From: Patiria miniata
Lineage: Eukaryota > Echinodermata > Asteroidea > Valvatida > Asterinidae
Length of the DNA stretch: 64,000 bases
Assembly (NCBI RefSeq): GCF_015706575.1
Contig: NW_024037067.1
Span: 4,588,884-4,652,883 of the forward strand
Direction: 5' to 3'
Position numbers and translations under genes: made by a program. The notes beneath the pieces are model-generated. The model did no database searches. It had not been told where the DNA came from and saw only the letters and a program-made list of their open reading frames with translations. How positions within the stretch are numbered: the first letter of the stretch is position 1; every line of letters begins with the position of its first letter. This document shows, in pieces, positions 12,198 to 24,502 of this stretch.

Positions 12198-14781
12198 CTA
12201 AAACTACGATGACTTCTTCAGCTTCAGCTCTAGGCTTGGCTAGCATCAGCCGTGTTTGATACAACTGTCAAATGTTTGTATTGCAACACATGTGATAAAC
12301 TGTTACTGAATGCGGACTGTGTCGATACTTCATCAATCACAAAGCTGACGATGCCTTGTCTGAGATGTGGCTTTGTCTCCAACTTTGACTCCAGGCTTGC
12401 CCAGCATTGGATGAAATGAACAGTCAACAATTATATCGCAACACAGACCACATACAAATTAATGTGGACTACATGTCAACACTTCATGTACCGTTACAAC
12501 ACATAGTTGATGATGCCTTTTCTGAGACTTCGGCTTCATCGCCAGCCTTGGCTCCCAGCTCAACTCGCATCGACAGTATTGGATAAAATAAAGTGTTAAT
12601 CAATTTGCAACATAGATAAGAATATTACATTGTTATTGAATACTCTTTCTACTACTTTGGCTCCAGACTGCAGCTTTGTGATTTGGAGTTCCTTTCTTTT
12701 ACGATTGGGGCTTAAAATATATGTATATGTTGATGTTCTGCTAAAAAAGCCAACACTTTGAGTATTTCCATTTTTGTTCCTACACATTTTTGACGGACCA
12801 GATAGTAAGCCAAAGTCTAAAAGGAATATACGGTTTGAAAAATGGCTGTAACAGTTGTCTTTAATTGACCTATCGCCGTTTGTGAGTTGGCCACGACCAT
12901 TAGACAACCGTTTGGAATTTTCGTACGTTGAGTTTTGTTTGTCTCAGATTTTGCGCGTCCTGCACCACTTGTATATCATGTAATTGGACATTTCAAAAGC
13001 TGCATTGATGTGATTCTACCGTGATACGTTAATTGCAATAAAACAGTAAAAACAATAAAAATGTTTTATATGGCATAAACTACTACACTGTACTGTAATT
13101 ACTCCAGTATATAAATATTGTTGCTTAGTTCTTGTTCTCATTCTTGTGCATTGTACTATAGATTGAAAAAGAAATCTCATACTTGTGTAAAGGGCGGCCT
13201 AAAAAAAGTAATTTGAAAGTTGTGGTTTATGACTGTAATGAAGTTAAATACATCATAGTGCTCCTTTAAAATCATTCTAAAGGTTTGAAAATTTACATTG
13301 AGCCATCCCATGCCATCAATTTCAAAACATACTTCGCAATCAGCATATAGCTCAAATCTTGGGCTGATAGATATGTGTTTTGGGTGCATTTTGGCATGGG
13401 GTAGTTATTTGCAGGAATGAACAAAAGTCTTTGAAATGATTTATCTCGTTATAGAAAAGATATTTAATTCTATGTACCAACACCCTACCTTCAACCTGTT
13501 TACATGTTTGCATATTTTCATTGACATAAAAACGTTGATGCATTTAGTTACTAAATTCAGTTGCATGCTGAAATTGTTGCAAACAAAATCTTACTCTCAA
13601 AGTGAACCTGTGTAGAAATTCTATGAAAACTGTAAAAAATCCCGGGGAAAATGACCATAAAAATACCTTACATAGCAGCAATGCTGACCATGTGCAGTGT
13701 TTATAGGAATGGATATAGTATTTGCAACTAATTTCACAAATGTAAAAACCTATGTTTCATGGAAAATTTGGAAAGAAAAAGTTTGAAAAGGAAGGCCTGG
13801 CTTTAGTTTGGAGTTAAGTTGGGGCCTCATGAAAAGAAAATGATTCACGTACCAAGAAACATGAATCACCTTTAAAACATTGATTTTTCATGTTTAATTA
13901 CTGTAAAATGTGACAAGCAAAGGTTTTTATAGGTCGGCATACATAAATATTTTGACTTTGAAATTAGAGTTGTTGTATACATGCACATGTACAGAATAAA
14001 CCTTTATTTAAAAAAAAGAAGAAGACAATTTGTTGTTGTCCTTTGTTTGTTGTTCTAGATTTGTTTTCGTTAGTAAACCTTTGAAATGGGCCGGGATATG
14101 TGAAGGTTAAAATAGAAATGGCCATATGAAGAGAGGGATGGGGGAATATATCACACTATTTACTGCCATCAAGTCTACAAAAACTGTACAAAAGGGGTCA
14201 TTAATTTCCACACAGCAGCGCTATAAACTGAATATTCATATATTCAAATTCACTGTGAAAAGGCTGAGCCCGGGGCGGCTGAAATTGAATGAAACTGCAT
14301 CTCTAGCTATACACCGTACACCGCAATTCGCCTTAAGCCGGTTAGTTTTGTCTAAAGGCGTTTTGTATTTCTACTTCTGTGGTGCACGTGCACCGTATAT
14401 ATACTTAGAACGAGGAGGCTTGTGTAACGGATGCAAGGGAGTCTATTTTCTTTGTTAATTTCTTTTGTTGAATCTGGCTTTAACAATAAAATGTTTCCAT
14501 TTAGGCGAAAGGATTAAACGCCGCTATCTTTTTCCATGCTTGAGTGCATCTGAATGGGTGTTTTTCAAGCGGAAAATCACGAAATACAGCTCTTATACAG
14601 CATTTTAACCCACAAAATGATACTTTTTGTAGAGGAAATTGCATACTGAATAAAACTGTACTTTCAAAATGCAAAAATTCGCCGTATTAAGGAAATCGAT
14701 GTCAATTTTTTTGGGAGTTTCAAGCAAAACCTTTCCACTTTCCAACGTAGGTGGCGCTATATATATTTCGTTCACAGTATA
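12198..14781 (+). other. INTS1 3' flank, left arm
   Basis: Non-coding. Between 12210 and 12600 three degenerate ~150 bp units repeat a GATGCCTT...CTGAGA...GCCCAGCATTGGAT theme. AATAAA at 12587-12592 is a candidate poly(A) signal, 1.6 kb past the stop. An open frame at 14126-14458 (110 codons) is mirrored in the other arm, but the few differences change amino acids, so I do not regard it as coding. Nothing else is recognised. Confidence 0.6.
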
Positions 14782-15639
14782 CAGTGTGCCTCAAATACGT
14801 ACCGCGGTACTGTACCGCTAGGGGCGACGTACCGCTAGAGGCGACTTAATTACCGCTAGAGGCGACGTCGCCCCTAGAGGTACACGGTACCGCTAGAGGC
14901 GACGTACCGCTAGAGGCGACGTCGCCCCTAGAGGTACACGGTACTGCTAGAGGCGACATACCGCTAGAGGCGACGTACCGCTAGAGGCGACGTCGCCCCT
15001 AGAGGTACACGGTACCGCTAGAGGCGACGTACCGCTAGAGGCGACGTCGCCCCTAGCGGTAAACGGTACCGCTAGAGGCGACGTCGCCTCTAGCGGTACG
15101 TCGCCTCTAGCGGACCGCGTCGCCCCTAGCGGTATACGGTACCGCTAGAGGCGACGTACCGCTAGAGGCGACGTCGCCCCTAGAGGTACACGGTACCGCT
15201 AGAGGCGACATACCGCTAGAGGCGACGTACCGCTAGAGGCGACGTCGCCCCTAGAGGTACACGGTACTACTAGAGGCGACATACCGCTAGAGGCGACGTA
15301 CCGCTAGAGGCGACGTCGCCCCTAGAGGTACACGGTATACCGCTAGAGGCGACGTACCGCTAGAGGCGACGACGCCTCTAGCGGTACACGGTAACGCTAG
15401 AGGCGACGTACCGCTAGAGGCGACGTCGCCCCTAGAGGTACACGGTACCGCTAGAGGCGACATACCGCTAGAGGCGACGTACCGCTAGAGGCGACGTCGC
15501 CTCTAGCGGTACGTCGCCTCTAGCGGTACCGTGTACCTCTAGGGGCGACGTCGCCTCTAGCGGTAATTAAGTCGCCTCTAGCGGTACGTCGCCCCTAGCG
15601 GTACAGTACTGCTAGGGGCGACGTATTTGAGGCACACTG
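14782..15639. mobile_element. Foldback element with CTAGAGGCGAC hairpin array (palindrome centre)
   Basis: About 858 bp, flanked by TA on each side. It starts CAGTGTGCCTCAAATACGT and ends with the exact complement. The inside (14801-15620) is a dense array of GTACCGCTAGAGGCGAC and its inverse, about 45-50 occurrences by eye, often abutting head to head (GAGGCGACGTCGCCTC). Variants have GGGG for GAGG, and TACACGGTAC spacers. The whole is strongly self-complementary at several nested scales. Pieces of the same motif occur at 29565-29690 and 30838-30950. There is no reading frame and no spacer diversity, so it is not a CRISPR array. It resembles a Tc1/mariner-type (TA-flanked) foldback element; the family assignment is inference. 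Confidence 0.75.
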
Positions 15640-18217
15640 TATACTGTGAACGAAATATATATAGCGCCACCTACGTTGGAAAGTGGAAAGGTTTTGCTTG
15701 AAACTCCCAAAAAAATTGACATCGATTTCCTTAATACGGCGAATTTTTGCATTTTGAAACTACAGTTTTATTCAGTATGCAATTTCCTCTGCAAAAAGTA
15801 TCATTTTTTGGGTTAAAATGCTGTAAAAGAGCTGTATTTCGTGATTTTCCGCTTGAAAAACACCCATTCAGATGCACTCAAGCATGGAAAAAGATAGCGG
15901 CGTTTAATCCTTTCGCCTGAATGGAAACATTTTATTGTTAACGCCAGATTCAACAAAAGAAATTAACAAAGAAAATAGACTCCCTTGCATCCGTTACACA
16001 AGCCTCCTCGTTCTAAGTATATATACGGTGCACGTGCACCACAGAAGTAGAAAGACAAAACGCCTTTAGACAAAACTAACCGGCTTAAGGCGAATTGCGG
16101 TGTACGGTGTATAGCTAGAGATGCAGTTTCATTCAATTTCAGCCGCCCCGGGCTCAGCCTTTTCACAGTGAATTTGAATATATGAATAATCAGTTTATAG
16201 CGCTGCTGCGTGGAAGTTAATGACCCCTTTTGTACAGTTTTTGTAGACTTGATGGCAGTAAATAGTGTGATATATTCCCCCATCCCTCTCTTCATATGGC
16301 CATTTCTATTTTAACCTTCACATATCCCGGCCCATTTCAAAGGTTTACTAACGAAAACAAATCTAGAACAACAAACAAAGGACAACAACAAATTGTCTTC
16401 TTCTTTTTTTAAATAAAGGTTTATTCTGTACATGATCATGTATACAACAACTCTAATTTCAAAGTCAAAATATTTATGTATGCTGACCTATAAAAACCTT
16501 TGCTTGTCACATTTTACAGTAATTAAACATGAAAAATCAATGTTTTAAAGGTGACTCATGTTTCTTGGTACGTGAATCATTTTCTTTTCATGAGGCCCCA
16601 ACTTAACTCCAAACTAAAGCCAGGCCTTCCTTTTCAAACTTTTTCTTTCCAAATTTTCCATGAAACATAGGTTTTTACATTTGTGAAATTAGTTGCAAAT
16701 ACTATATCCATTCCTATAAACACTGCACATGGTCAGCATTGCTCCTATGTAACGTATTTTTATGGTCATTTTCCCCGGGATTTTTTACAGTTTTCATAGA
16801 ATTTCTACACAGGTTCACTTTGAGAGTAAGATTTTGTTTGCAACAATTTCAGCATGCAACTGAAATTAGTAACTAAATGCATCAACGTTTTTATGTCAAT
16901 GAAAATATGCAAACATGTAAACAGGTTGAAGGTAGGGTGTTGGTACATAGAATTAAATATCTTTTCTTTAACAAGATAAATCATTTCAATGACTTTTGTT
17001 CATTCCTGCAAATAACTACCCCGTGCCAAAATGCACCCAAAACACATATCTATCAGCCCAAGATTTGAGCTATGCTGATTGCGAAGTATGTTTTGAAATT
17101 GATGGCATGGGATGGCTCAATGTAAATTTTAAAACCTTTAGAATGATTTTAAAGGAGCACTATGATGTATTTAAGTTCATAACTTTCATAAACCACAACT
17201 TTCAGATTACTTTTTTTAGGACACCCTGTACACAAGTATGAGATTTCTTTTCAATCTATAGTACAATGCACAAGAATGGGAACAAGAACAAAGCAACAAT
17301 ATTTACATACTGGAGTAATTACAGTAGTAGTTTAGCCATATAAAACAATTTAGTTGTTTTTACTGTTTTATTGCTATTAACGTATCGCGGTAGAATCACA
17401 TCAATGCAGCTTTCGAAATGTCCAATTACATGATATACAAGTGGTGCAGGACGCGCAAAATCTGAGACAAACAAAACTCAACGTACGAAAATTCCAAACG
17501 GTTGTTTAATGGTCGTGGCCAACTCACAAATGGCAATAGGTCAATTAAAGACAACTGTTATAGCCATTTTTCAAACCCTATATTCCTTTTAGACTTTGGC
17601 TTACTATCTGGTTCTTCAAAAATGTGTAGGAACAAAAATGGAAATATTCAAAGTGTTGGCTTTTTTTAGCAGAACATCAACATATACATATATTTTAAGC
17701 CCCAATCGCAAAAGAAAGGAACTCCAAATCACAAAGCTGCAGTCTGGAGCCAAAGTAGTAGAAAGAGTATTCAATAACAATGTAATATTCTTATCTATGT
17801 TGCAAAATGATTAACACTTTATTTTATCCAATACTGTCGATGCGAGTTGAGCTGGGAGCCTAGGCTGGCGATGAAGCCGAAGTCTCAGAAAAGGCATCAT
17901 CAACTATGTGTTGTAACGGTACATGAAGTGTTGACATGTAGTCCACATTTAGTAACGGTGTATGTGGTCTGTGTTGCGATATAATTGTTGACTGTTCATT
18001 TCATCCAATGCTGGGCAAGCCTGGAGTCAAAGTTGGAGACAAAGCCACGTCTCAGAAAAGGCATCGTCAGCTTTGTGATTGATGAAGTATCGACACAGTC
18101 CACATTCAGTAACAGTTTATCACATGTGTTGCAATACAAACATTTGACAGTTGTATCAAACACGGCTGATGCTAGCCAAGCCTGGAGCTGAAGCTGAAGA
18201 AGTCATTGTAGTTTCAG
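15640..18217 (-). other. INTS1 3' flank, right arm
   Basis: Mirror of 12198-14781, non-coding. The AATAAA signal corresponds to 17823-17818 on the minus strand. The 110-codon frame is at 16295-15963, and further small mirrored frames lie at 16877-17241. These are not supported as genes. Confidence 0.6.
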
Positions 18218-18721
18218 GAATGCCCATCATCAGCTTGGAGTCGTAGTGTTTGAGGTTGTTGTGGCACTATCCATGCTGAGTAGTTTCAGGAATGCCCATC
18301 ATCAGCTTGGAGTCGTAGTGTTTGAGGTTGTTGTGGCACTATCCATGCTGAGTAGTTTCAGGAATGCCCATCATCAGCTTGGAGTCGTAGTGTTTGAGGT
18401 TGTTGAGGCACTATCCATGCTGAGTAGTTTCAGGAATGCCCATCATCAGCTTGGAGTCGTAGTGTTTGAGGTTGTTGAGGCACTATCCATACTGAGTAGT
18501 TTCAGGAATGCCCATCATCAGCTTGGAGTCGTAGTGTTTGAGGTTGTTGAGGCACTATCCATGCTGAGTAGTTTCAGGAATGCCCATCATCAGCTTGGAG
18601 TCGCAGTGTTTGAGGTTGTTGTGGCACTATCCATGCTGAGTAGTTTCAGGAATGCCTATCATCAGCTTGGAGTCGTAGTGTTTGAGGTTGTTGAGGCACT
18701 ATCCATGCTGAGTAGTTTCAG
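18218..18721 (-). repeat. 72 bp minisatellite, 7 units (right arm)
   Basis: Exactly seven 72 bp units of the repeat found at 10902-12197. On the minus strand the first unit holds the INTS1 stop codon TGA (18664-18662). On the plus strand a 193-codon frame stays open through the repeat, but it is a by-product of the unit length. Confidence 0.95.
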
Positions 18722-19035
18722 TGTCTTTGCTATGAGTGGAACTGTGGACAGTTTGCTGTTGACTCCGACGGTGAATGCTTTCTGTAGCACAACCTCAGCA
18801 TTCTCTGTCGGAACGAAGACAACATAATATTGTGAGTAGTTTACAAGATAAATACCGGTTCGTATGTCATGCAAGTGAGGGCCAAAATTGTGATGCATCC
18901 TTTTTTTTTTGGTAGTCTTATCGAAGAATGTTTAATGACATGTTTTTTTCCCTCAGGTTTAAAGTAATTTTGCTATCCTAAATCCTGTCCTCCATTTAAG
19001 CTATTACCTCTGCAAATCTACTTATTGATTTTTTT

Positions 19036-19315
19036 TAATAATAATAATGTAATGCTTATATAGCGCTTCATACCAAAGGTCTCAAAGTGCTTATAATTAT
19101 CATCCCTATTCATCAGGAATGAGACCATTATTCTGCAGCGATCAGCACATTCTGGTCTCTACCTTCACAGGTACCCATTTATACTCCTGGGTGGAGAGAG
19201 GCAATTGTTGTAAAGTGTCTTGCCTAAGAACGCAAACACAATGTTCCCAGCCAGGGTTCGAACCCATGTACCATTGCATATGAATCTAACACCATAAACA
19301 TTGGACCACAGCGTT
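19036..19315 (-). mobile_element. tRNA-derived SINE (right arm)
   Basis: Mirror copy of the SINE at 10282-10562, with B box GGGTTCGAACCC on the minus strand near 19265-19253 and an AAT-rich tail end near 19036. It was present before the inverted duplication. Confidence 0.75.
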
Positions 19316-20719
19316 CCAAATTTTCAAAATAGTAAAACTGTAGATGAGATAGGTTGTAATAAGCAGAACATCTAGATGGTAATTCAAATTGTTGCACAGC
19401 TTTTGAAATGTTGTTTTACCTTGGCAGAGGAGCGTAAACTCAGGAAGATTCTTCAAAGCTGTCTGTACCACTTCTTGATCCATGCTGTTCAGACATTCCA
19501 TATAAGCTGGGAGAAACTTGCTGGCAACGCTGACAACAGAAAAACAAAACAAAGTGTTTAATTCTTATCTCCATGTTGTTGTTTTTTGCAAAAGCAAACA
19601 CTGTGCAGCAATTGGAAGGGAATGCTGGATAAATTGGAACCTTGTGTCATGTAAAGCAACAGGCCTCCAACTCTGCAGTCCATCCATACTCAGTGAAATC
19701 AAATATGAAATTTTTATGAATTCTGGTAATAGTTTTTTTATAATTCTTTTCTCAGAGTCTGGTGTTTGTGATTGGGGTGTTCTCGACAACTTATTAAGAT
19801 TTTTAGTTTTATTATGATGAGATTCACAGTCACTGGCAATTTTGGGATAAAATTATTTGAGATCCTATTCTTGAAAAGGAAAGTTGTACTAAAGCCTGTG
19901 ACAACAATGGTTTAATACCTTGGGTCGTGTCTGATGTATCGAATGACGAGAACAAACGCCGTCTACCTGCAGTCTTTGTTGCATGACGTCATCTGAGTGG
20001 ACAATTCAGCCTGAATGGAAAGCAAAAGAGGCAAATTACAATAAACATCAAATAAATAAAGCTTTTCCCCATCAGAAAATGTCATTATAATAACCCACTC
20101 TTTTCTCAGTACGTATTACTTTATCGATCCCAACGGCATTTTCCAAACTGAGCTAAGTTTAAAAGTTATAAACGTAAACAGGTTTCCTATTTTGAAAGCT
20201 GTATACTACAACTGTATAGACCTTTATCACGCTGTCACATTTCAGTCATGTTCCCCGTATCCAATAACATTACTGAATGATAATGTTTTTTGTGCAAAAA
20301 GGAAACAGACTATTTTTTTTTTTCTTCCAGCCTCGCTTTGGTTACGCTGATTTGAATGGGAAAAAATCAAGATGGTCACAACATGATAATGGTCTAGTGT
20401 CTGACTGATTTTCAGAAAGGTTTGGTTTCTCATGTGCTATAAAAAGGGTATTAAAAATGCTGGCAGTCTGAAGCCACTGCAGGCATTTTGGCTGTTCTGG
20501 TCACTGAAGAGTAAACCTTGGACTTCCTCATCATAGATCACTCACCACAAAATGTTGCGGTATTCCCACAGCACTGCTAGACTTCTCCTCCAGCTCATTC
20601 AAGGCTTCAGCCATGCCTAGTCAACAACACAGAGGAGACCGATGAAAACATCAAGAGAAAGATAACATACACTGAGCTTCAGAGAAAAGTTGAAGACATC
20701 AGTTTTTGATATCTTTACA

Positions 20720-20885
20720 ACCTTGATATAATCTACCATTCATCTGGTACTTCCCTCGACTTCCACCTCTGCGGTTCGAATCCCACCTTAACCAACACGT
20801 TAATTTAGGTTTTCTGTCCCTACCTGATTCCACGGAAAACCATGGAATACTCTTCTGGGGTTTCCTCCCACCACTAAATCAGAAC
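20720..20885 (+). mobile_element. SINE-like fragment in INTS1 intron (right arm)
   Basis: Mirror of the element at about 8740-8905, with GCGGTTCGAATCCCACC near 20770 as the B-box-like core. It shows a few substitutions relative to the left arm. Confidence 0.5.
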
Positions 20886-23814
20886 ATTTCTTCACTGTTT
20901 TCAGTTCTCAGTACAATAGTATTTGGTCCACGTGCCTCATCCTGCCATACATACCTTCAGAATCTTCTTCTTGAGAAAGTCTCTCAGCGAACGACTTGAC
21001 GTCCTCGGTATCCCACGATGCATCAGCCCCCATCATGGCGGCAAGTGTCGGCGAGTAAGTCTCCTCGCGACCTCCGACCCCTGGGATCTCATCCATAGCC
21101 GGCTCCGCCTGGTTGGGGGCGGAGCCAAGCCCTGATTGGTCCTTGGAGGATGAGGTCAGCGTGATGCTGGCCAATAGGGACTTGAGCTGCTGGATGTCTG
21201 GGTAGACCTGGGATAGGTTGCTATGGGAAGATTTTTGATAAAGGAGAGGGACAATAGAGTTACAAGTTTCTCTAACGCGACGAGATTTGAACAGCCCCTA
21301 ACTTTGTGTACTTCAAATTCTGTACTTCAAATTCTTCAAGTGTCGTACTTTCTACATAACCCACGACGACAAACACACAAAGGGAGAACAACAGATCCTT
21401 TCAGTCCTCGGGAGTTGGGTCTTTTGTTCAAAACGGTCCTTTGTAGTAGGTTTGTGTGCTTAGTCTATGGGAGAGTGTTATGTTACAGGGACAAAGGAAA
21501 ACACAAAGCATTGTCCCTGGGAGTATTGTAAAACAAGAGTGAGTTTGCTTACTTGAGTGCTGTTGAGTGTTTCTCTAGGAGCGGCTGAGCCTGGGTTGGG
21601 TTGTGGCTGGAGTACTGATACAGAAGCTGGATGAACTTGGTAATGATGGATTCCAGAGGCTTCTTAGCAATCACAGAATGCTATAATGAGTCAAAGATAC
21701 AATAGTACACAAATATAACCCAACTGTATATTATCCATATTTATTCCAATACTAATTGTATGCAGTATGGGAATGTAGGCTAGCACACAGATATGCACTA
21801 GTGCCCTCGCTGCCAGTCAATATAAAAAACAATATTTCCCCATTCAGAGCGACAAGGTATATGCAGTTATTCATCTAGTTTAATAAATACTATATACAGG
21901 TTGGATGGGGAAGCGATCTCAATATCATCATTCACTAGTGCCCTCAGTGCCAGTCAATATACAAAATATTACCCCTTTCTGTGGCAATAGGGACAGACAA
22001 TTAGCCATGCTAAGTCAACTACCACATATTGGTAGGATAAGAAATTCGGCTTCAATAAAATCATGCACTTAGTGCCCTCACTGCCAGTTAATATACAAAA
22101 TATTTCCCCTGTTAAGTACTACATACCGGTAGGATAGGGAAGTAGGCCTCCATGATGCCATGCAGAACTGTAGAGGGCTGAGCAAAAAGTTGAGGTTCAA
22201 GAAGTTGTAGGATTCCTAGGATGTGGTTGAAAAATCGTAAGTGACCACGGATGCGGAACTCTTTGAAGTTAAGATGGGTCCGGCCTTGAAGCAGAACGGT
22301 CACCATGGCTATAGTTGCCTTCAGGAAACGGACAGCAAACATGACATGATTAATACCAATAAACAGCTTCCATGAATGGAGCTAATCCTATCAATATCCA
22401 TTAGTAGACACTGCAGATGTTACCTCATACATGAAAATGAGGACAGCATCGCCCTCAATACAAAATATATCATGTCATGAAGACATTGCTATGCTGGTTG
22501 TTTTCTGTTTTTGTATCTGAGTAAGACATTGAGGCAGGTGTTGACCTCAATTCTTCCGCCTACCTGAGTATGAGTACAGGGTGTTCTGCTGCCAGCTTGC
22601 GGCAGGCTACGTTGGCATCATCGGCCTTCTGCTTGCTGGTATCTCCTGGTTTGCTGTCTGCTAACACACACAGTAACCTGGAGAGAAGAAATCCACAAGC
22701 AGATTATTGGAAATTTCATTGAAATTGCTACAGAAGTGTTACTGTGTAGCAGAGGCACTACAATGTCACTGTTCATCTCTAGTTACTGCTGATCAAGCTT
22801 GTGATTGACTTCTGACTTTGCAAGAGATGAACTCGTAATATTCTTTCAATATTGGGTTTTGCCCTTCCCCGATGTATTGTATAATTATTTTTCACATTGG
22901 TGCTGAACAAAACCTAATTTTGAACTTACATCACCATGACGCAAATTCCATCTCATGAAAAAGAATAGTCTTTTTTAAATATCTGAGTCATTCATATACG
23001 CCATCTGAATGCTGGTGAGCAGGGCAATTAATAGTTTCAAAACATTTTCAATGCCCGCCCCAGAAATTGATGACGTTTCTAATTGATTCTAAAAAAGTAA
23101 GTTTGGAGGATTTTTGAACTGGCTCAAACTTTAAGGTTACAATTTTTCTGGAGCCTAAATGAAGCCAAACCTCAGGAGAAGTCAAGATTTGAACAATACT
23201 TTTTAAGAAAGTACCTACCTGTGTGTGAGGCAGTCGACTGGGGTGGGTATATTACTAGTGTCTTGTGATTGTAGCTTGGTACTGATGAAGGAGAGATTCT
23301 GTATAGTCTCAGGGACCTGCAGGTATAGCTCTAGTAATAACTGCTGGTATAGGGCAGAGGACGGGCTGGAAAAAAAGGGAAAATACAAACACAACTTGTT
23401 ATTAATGGAGACTTCTTGCGCGGAGGATTTGTTTGATGTTTCAGAAAAGTTAAATCCCAAACTTCAACGGCAATTTTTGTCCAACACTGGACCAGAAAAT
23501 CCTCAAACTCAAAATGGTGAAATTTGGTTGATGTACAAGAAAAAATCTGAAACCTACTACATGTATCAAAATTTTTATCTCATCAGAGAAGTAAAATTCT
23601 ACTTTTACAATGGTGATATTCTTGAAAAATATTTGAGAGCAAAAAAATCTACAAACTTTGTCTCGCGACTACAGTCGCCAAGGTATCTGATAAGGTGCTC
23701 GGCCACGCCCTTGTTGCCATGGAAACTGGTCAAGAGCAAGGAGAGCCGGGCTTTGATGGTGTTAGAGGCCAGTTCCGTCAGACCTTCATCTGCATCGGGT
23801 GAGGCACTGGGTGT

Positions 23815-23905
23815 GGCACTGGGTGGGGCACTGGGTGGGGCACTGGGTGAGGCACTGGGTGGGGCACTGGGTGTGGCAATGGGCGAGGCATTGGGTGTGG
23901 CAATG
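23815..23905 (-). repeat. Short GTGCCCCACCCA-type microrepeat inside an INTS1 exon
   Basis: A 12 bp repeat (GGGTGGGGCACT on the plus strand) occurs about nine times and encodes alternating Pro/Ser/Ala/Thr (APPSATPSAS-type) in the INTS1 frame. Being a multiple of three it keeps the frame. It makes a low-complexity linker between the LSPDQ segment and the TELASNTIKARL segment. Confidence 0.8.
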
Positions 23906-24295
23906 GGCGGGGCACCGTACTGCCCTGATGAATCGGCCGCTTCCTGGATGATGTAATCAGCCAATGCGCAGATCTGGTCCGGCGACAGACATAAAAGACA
24001 TCTTCTTCAGAGTGTCTCTGAGTTGGACCAAAAACGTACAAATTATCGTGTTTTCTCATTTTTTTCAGGGAGGTGTTCAACGCATCCTATGGAGTTTGCT
24101 CATATTTATTCCTTCACCAGTGACAAAGACAGATATGACAGACACTTGAAAATCACTGCCTTGTAAGCCTGGATCCGTAACAGATACGCCATGGGGTTGC
24201 CTTCTGGTTTGCTTACCTTAGAAGCCTTGTATCCCGTCCTTGCCAGATCTTGGGTATGTGGATGCACGCCCACAAGAAATCCAATACCAGTGTTG

Positions 24296-24445
24296 GAGCA
24301 AAGGCTTTGACCCTCAAGGCCAAGGCCAAGGCCAAGGCTTTGACCCTCAAGGCCAAGGCCAAGGCCAAGGCTTCGACCCTCAAGCCTCGAGGCCAAGGCC
24401 AAGGCTTAACCCTCAAGGCCAAGGCCAAGGCCAAGGCCCTGTTTT
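24296..24445. repeat. CCAAGG/CCTTGG minisatellite at an INTS1 splice acceptor
   Basis: CAAGGCCAAGGC units alternate with GGCTTTGACCCTCAAGG. On the minus strand each longer unit presents CTTGAG|GGTC, and the in-phase acceptor for the exon 24312-24217 falls in the one nearest the exon. Related sequence is at 25410-25530, deeper in the same intron. Confidence 0.75.
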
Positions 24446-24502
24446 ATGAAATGACCACTGATATAGAACTAATTATAGTCACATGAGTGACACATCATCA
24501 CG

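Larger units (their letters stand above)
7194..14781 (+). repeat. Left arm of giant inverted duplication
   Basis: This arm is the reverse complement of about 15640-22415, with scattered substitutions and indels. It holds the last seven INTS1 exons, a SINE, the 72 bp minisatellite and about 2.5 kb of 3' flank. Similarity starts abruptly at about 7194, inside an INTS1 intron some 93 bp before an exon; sequence to the left is unrelated repeat. The arms differ in length by about 0.8 kb, which the minisatellite copy-number difference (11 units of 72 bp) explains. Confidence 0.92.
15640..22415 (-). repeat. Right arm of giant inverted duplication
   Basis: Mirror image of 7194-14781, diverged by scattered substitutions and small indels. 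The match ends at about 22415, within the INTS1 intron that lies between 22319 and 22563. Unlike the left arm, the INTS1 gene continues beyond the edge into unique sequence, so this side carries the ancestral junction. Confidence 0.92.

Noticed and set aside
14126..14458. 110-codon frame conserved in both arms (also 16295-15963)
   Set aside because: It is duplicated with the arm. The few differences change amino acids and there is no known similarity, so no sign of selection for protein.
14801..15620. CRISPR-like regular repeat array
   Set aside because: Repeats are inverted as well as direct, spacers are themselves repeated, and the context is eukaryotic.
18246..18827. 193-codon plus-strand repeat frame
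   Set aside because: Same minisatellite by-product in the right arm.
23225..23956. 243-codon plus-strand frame
   Set aside because: It covers INTS1 exons on the opposite strand and a 12 bp microrepeat; its Gly-Ala repeat is the shadow of the minus-strand Pro/Ser linker.
24213..24434. Small proteins rich in Ala-Leu-Lys or Gly-Gln-Gly
   Set aside because: Frames produced by the CCAAGG minisatellite.
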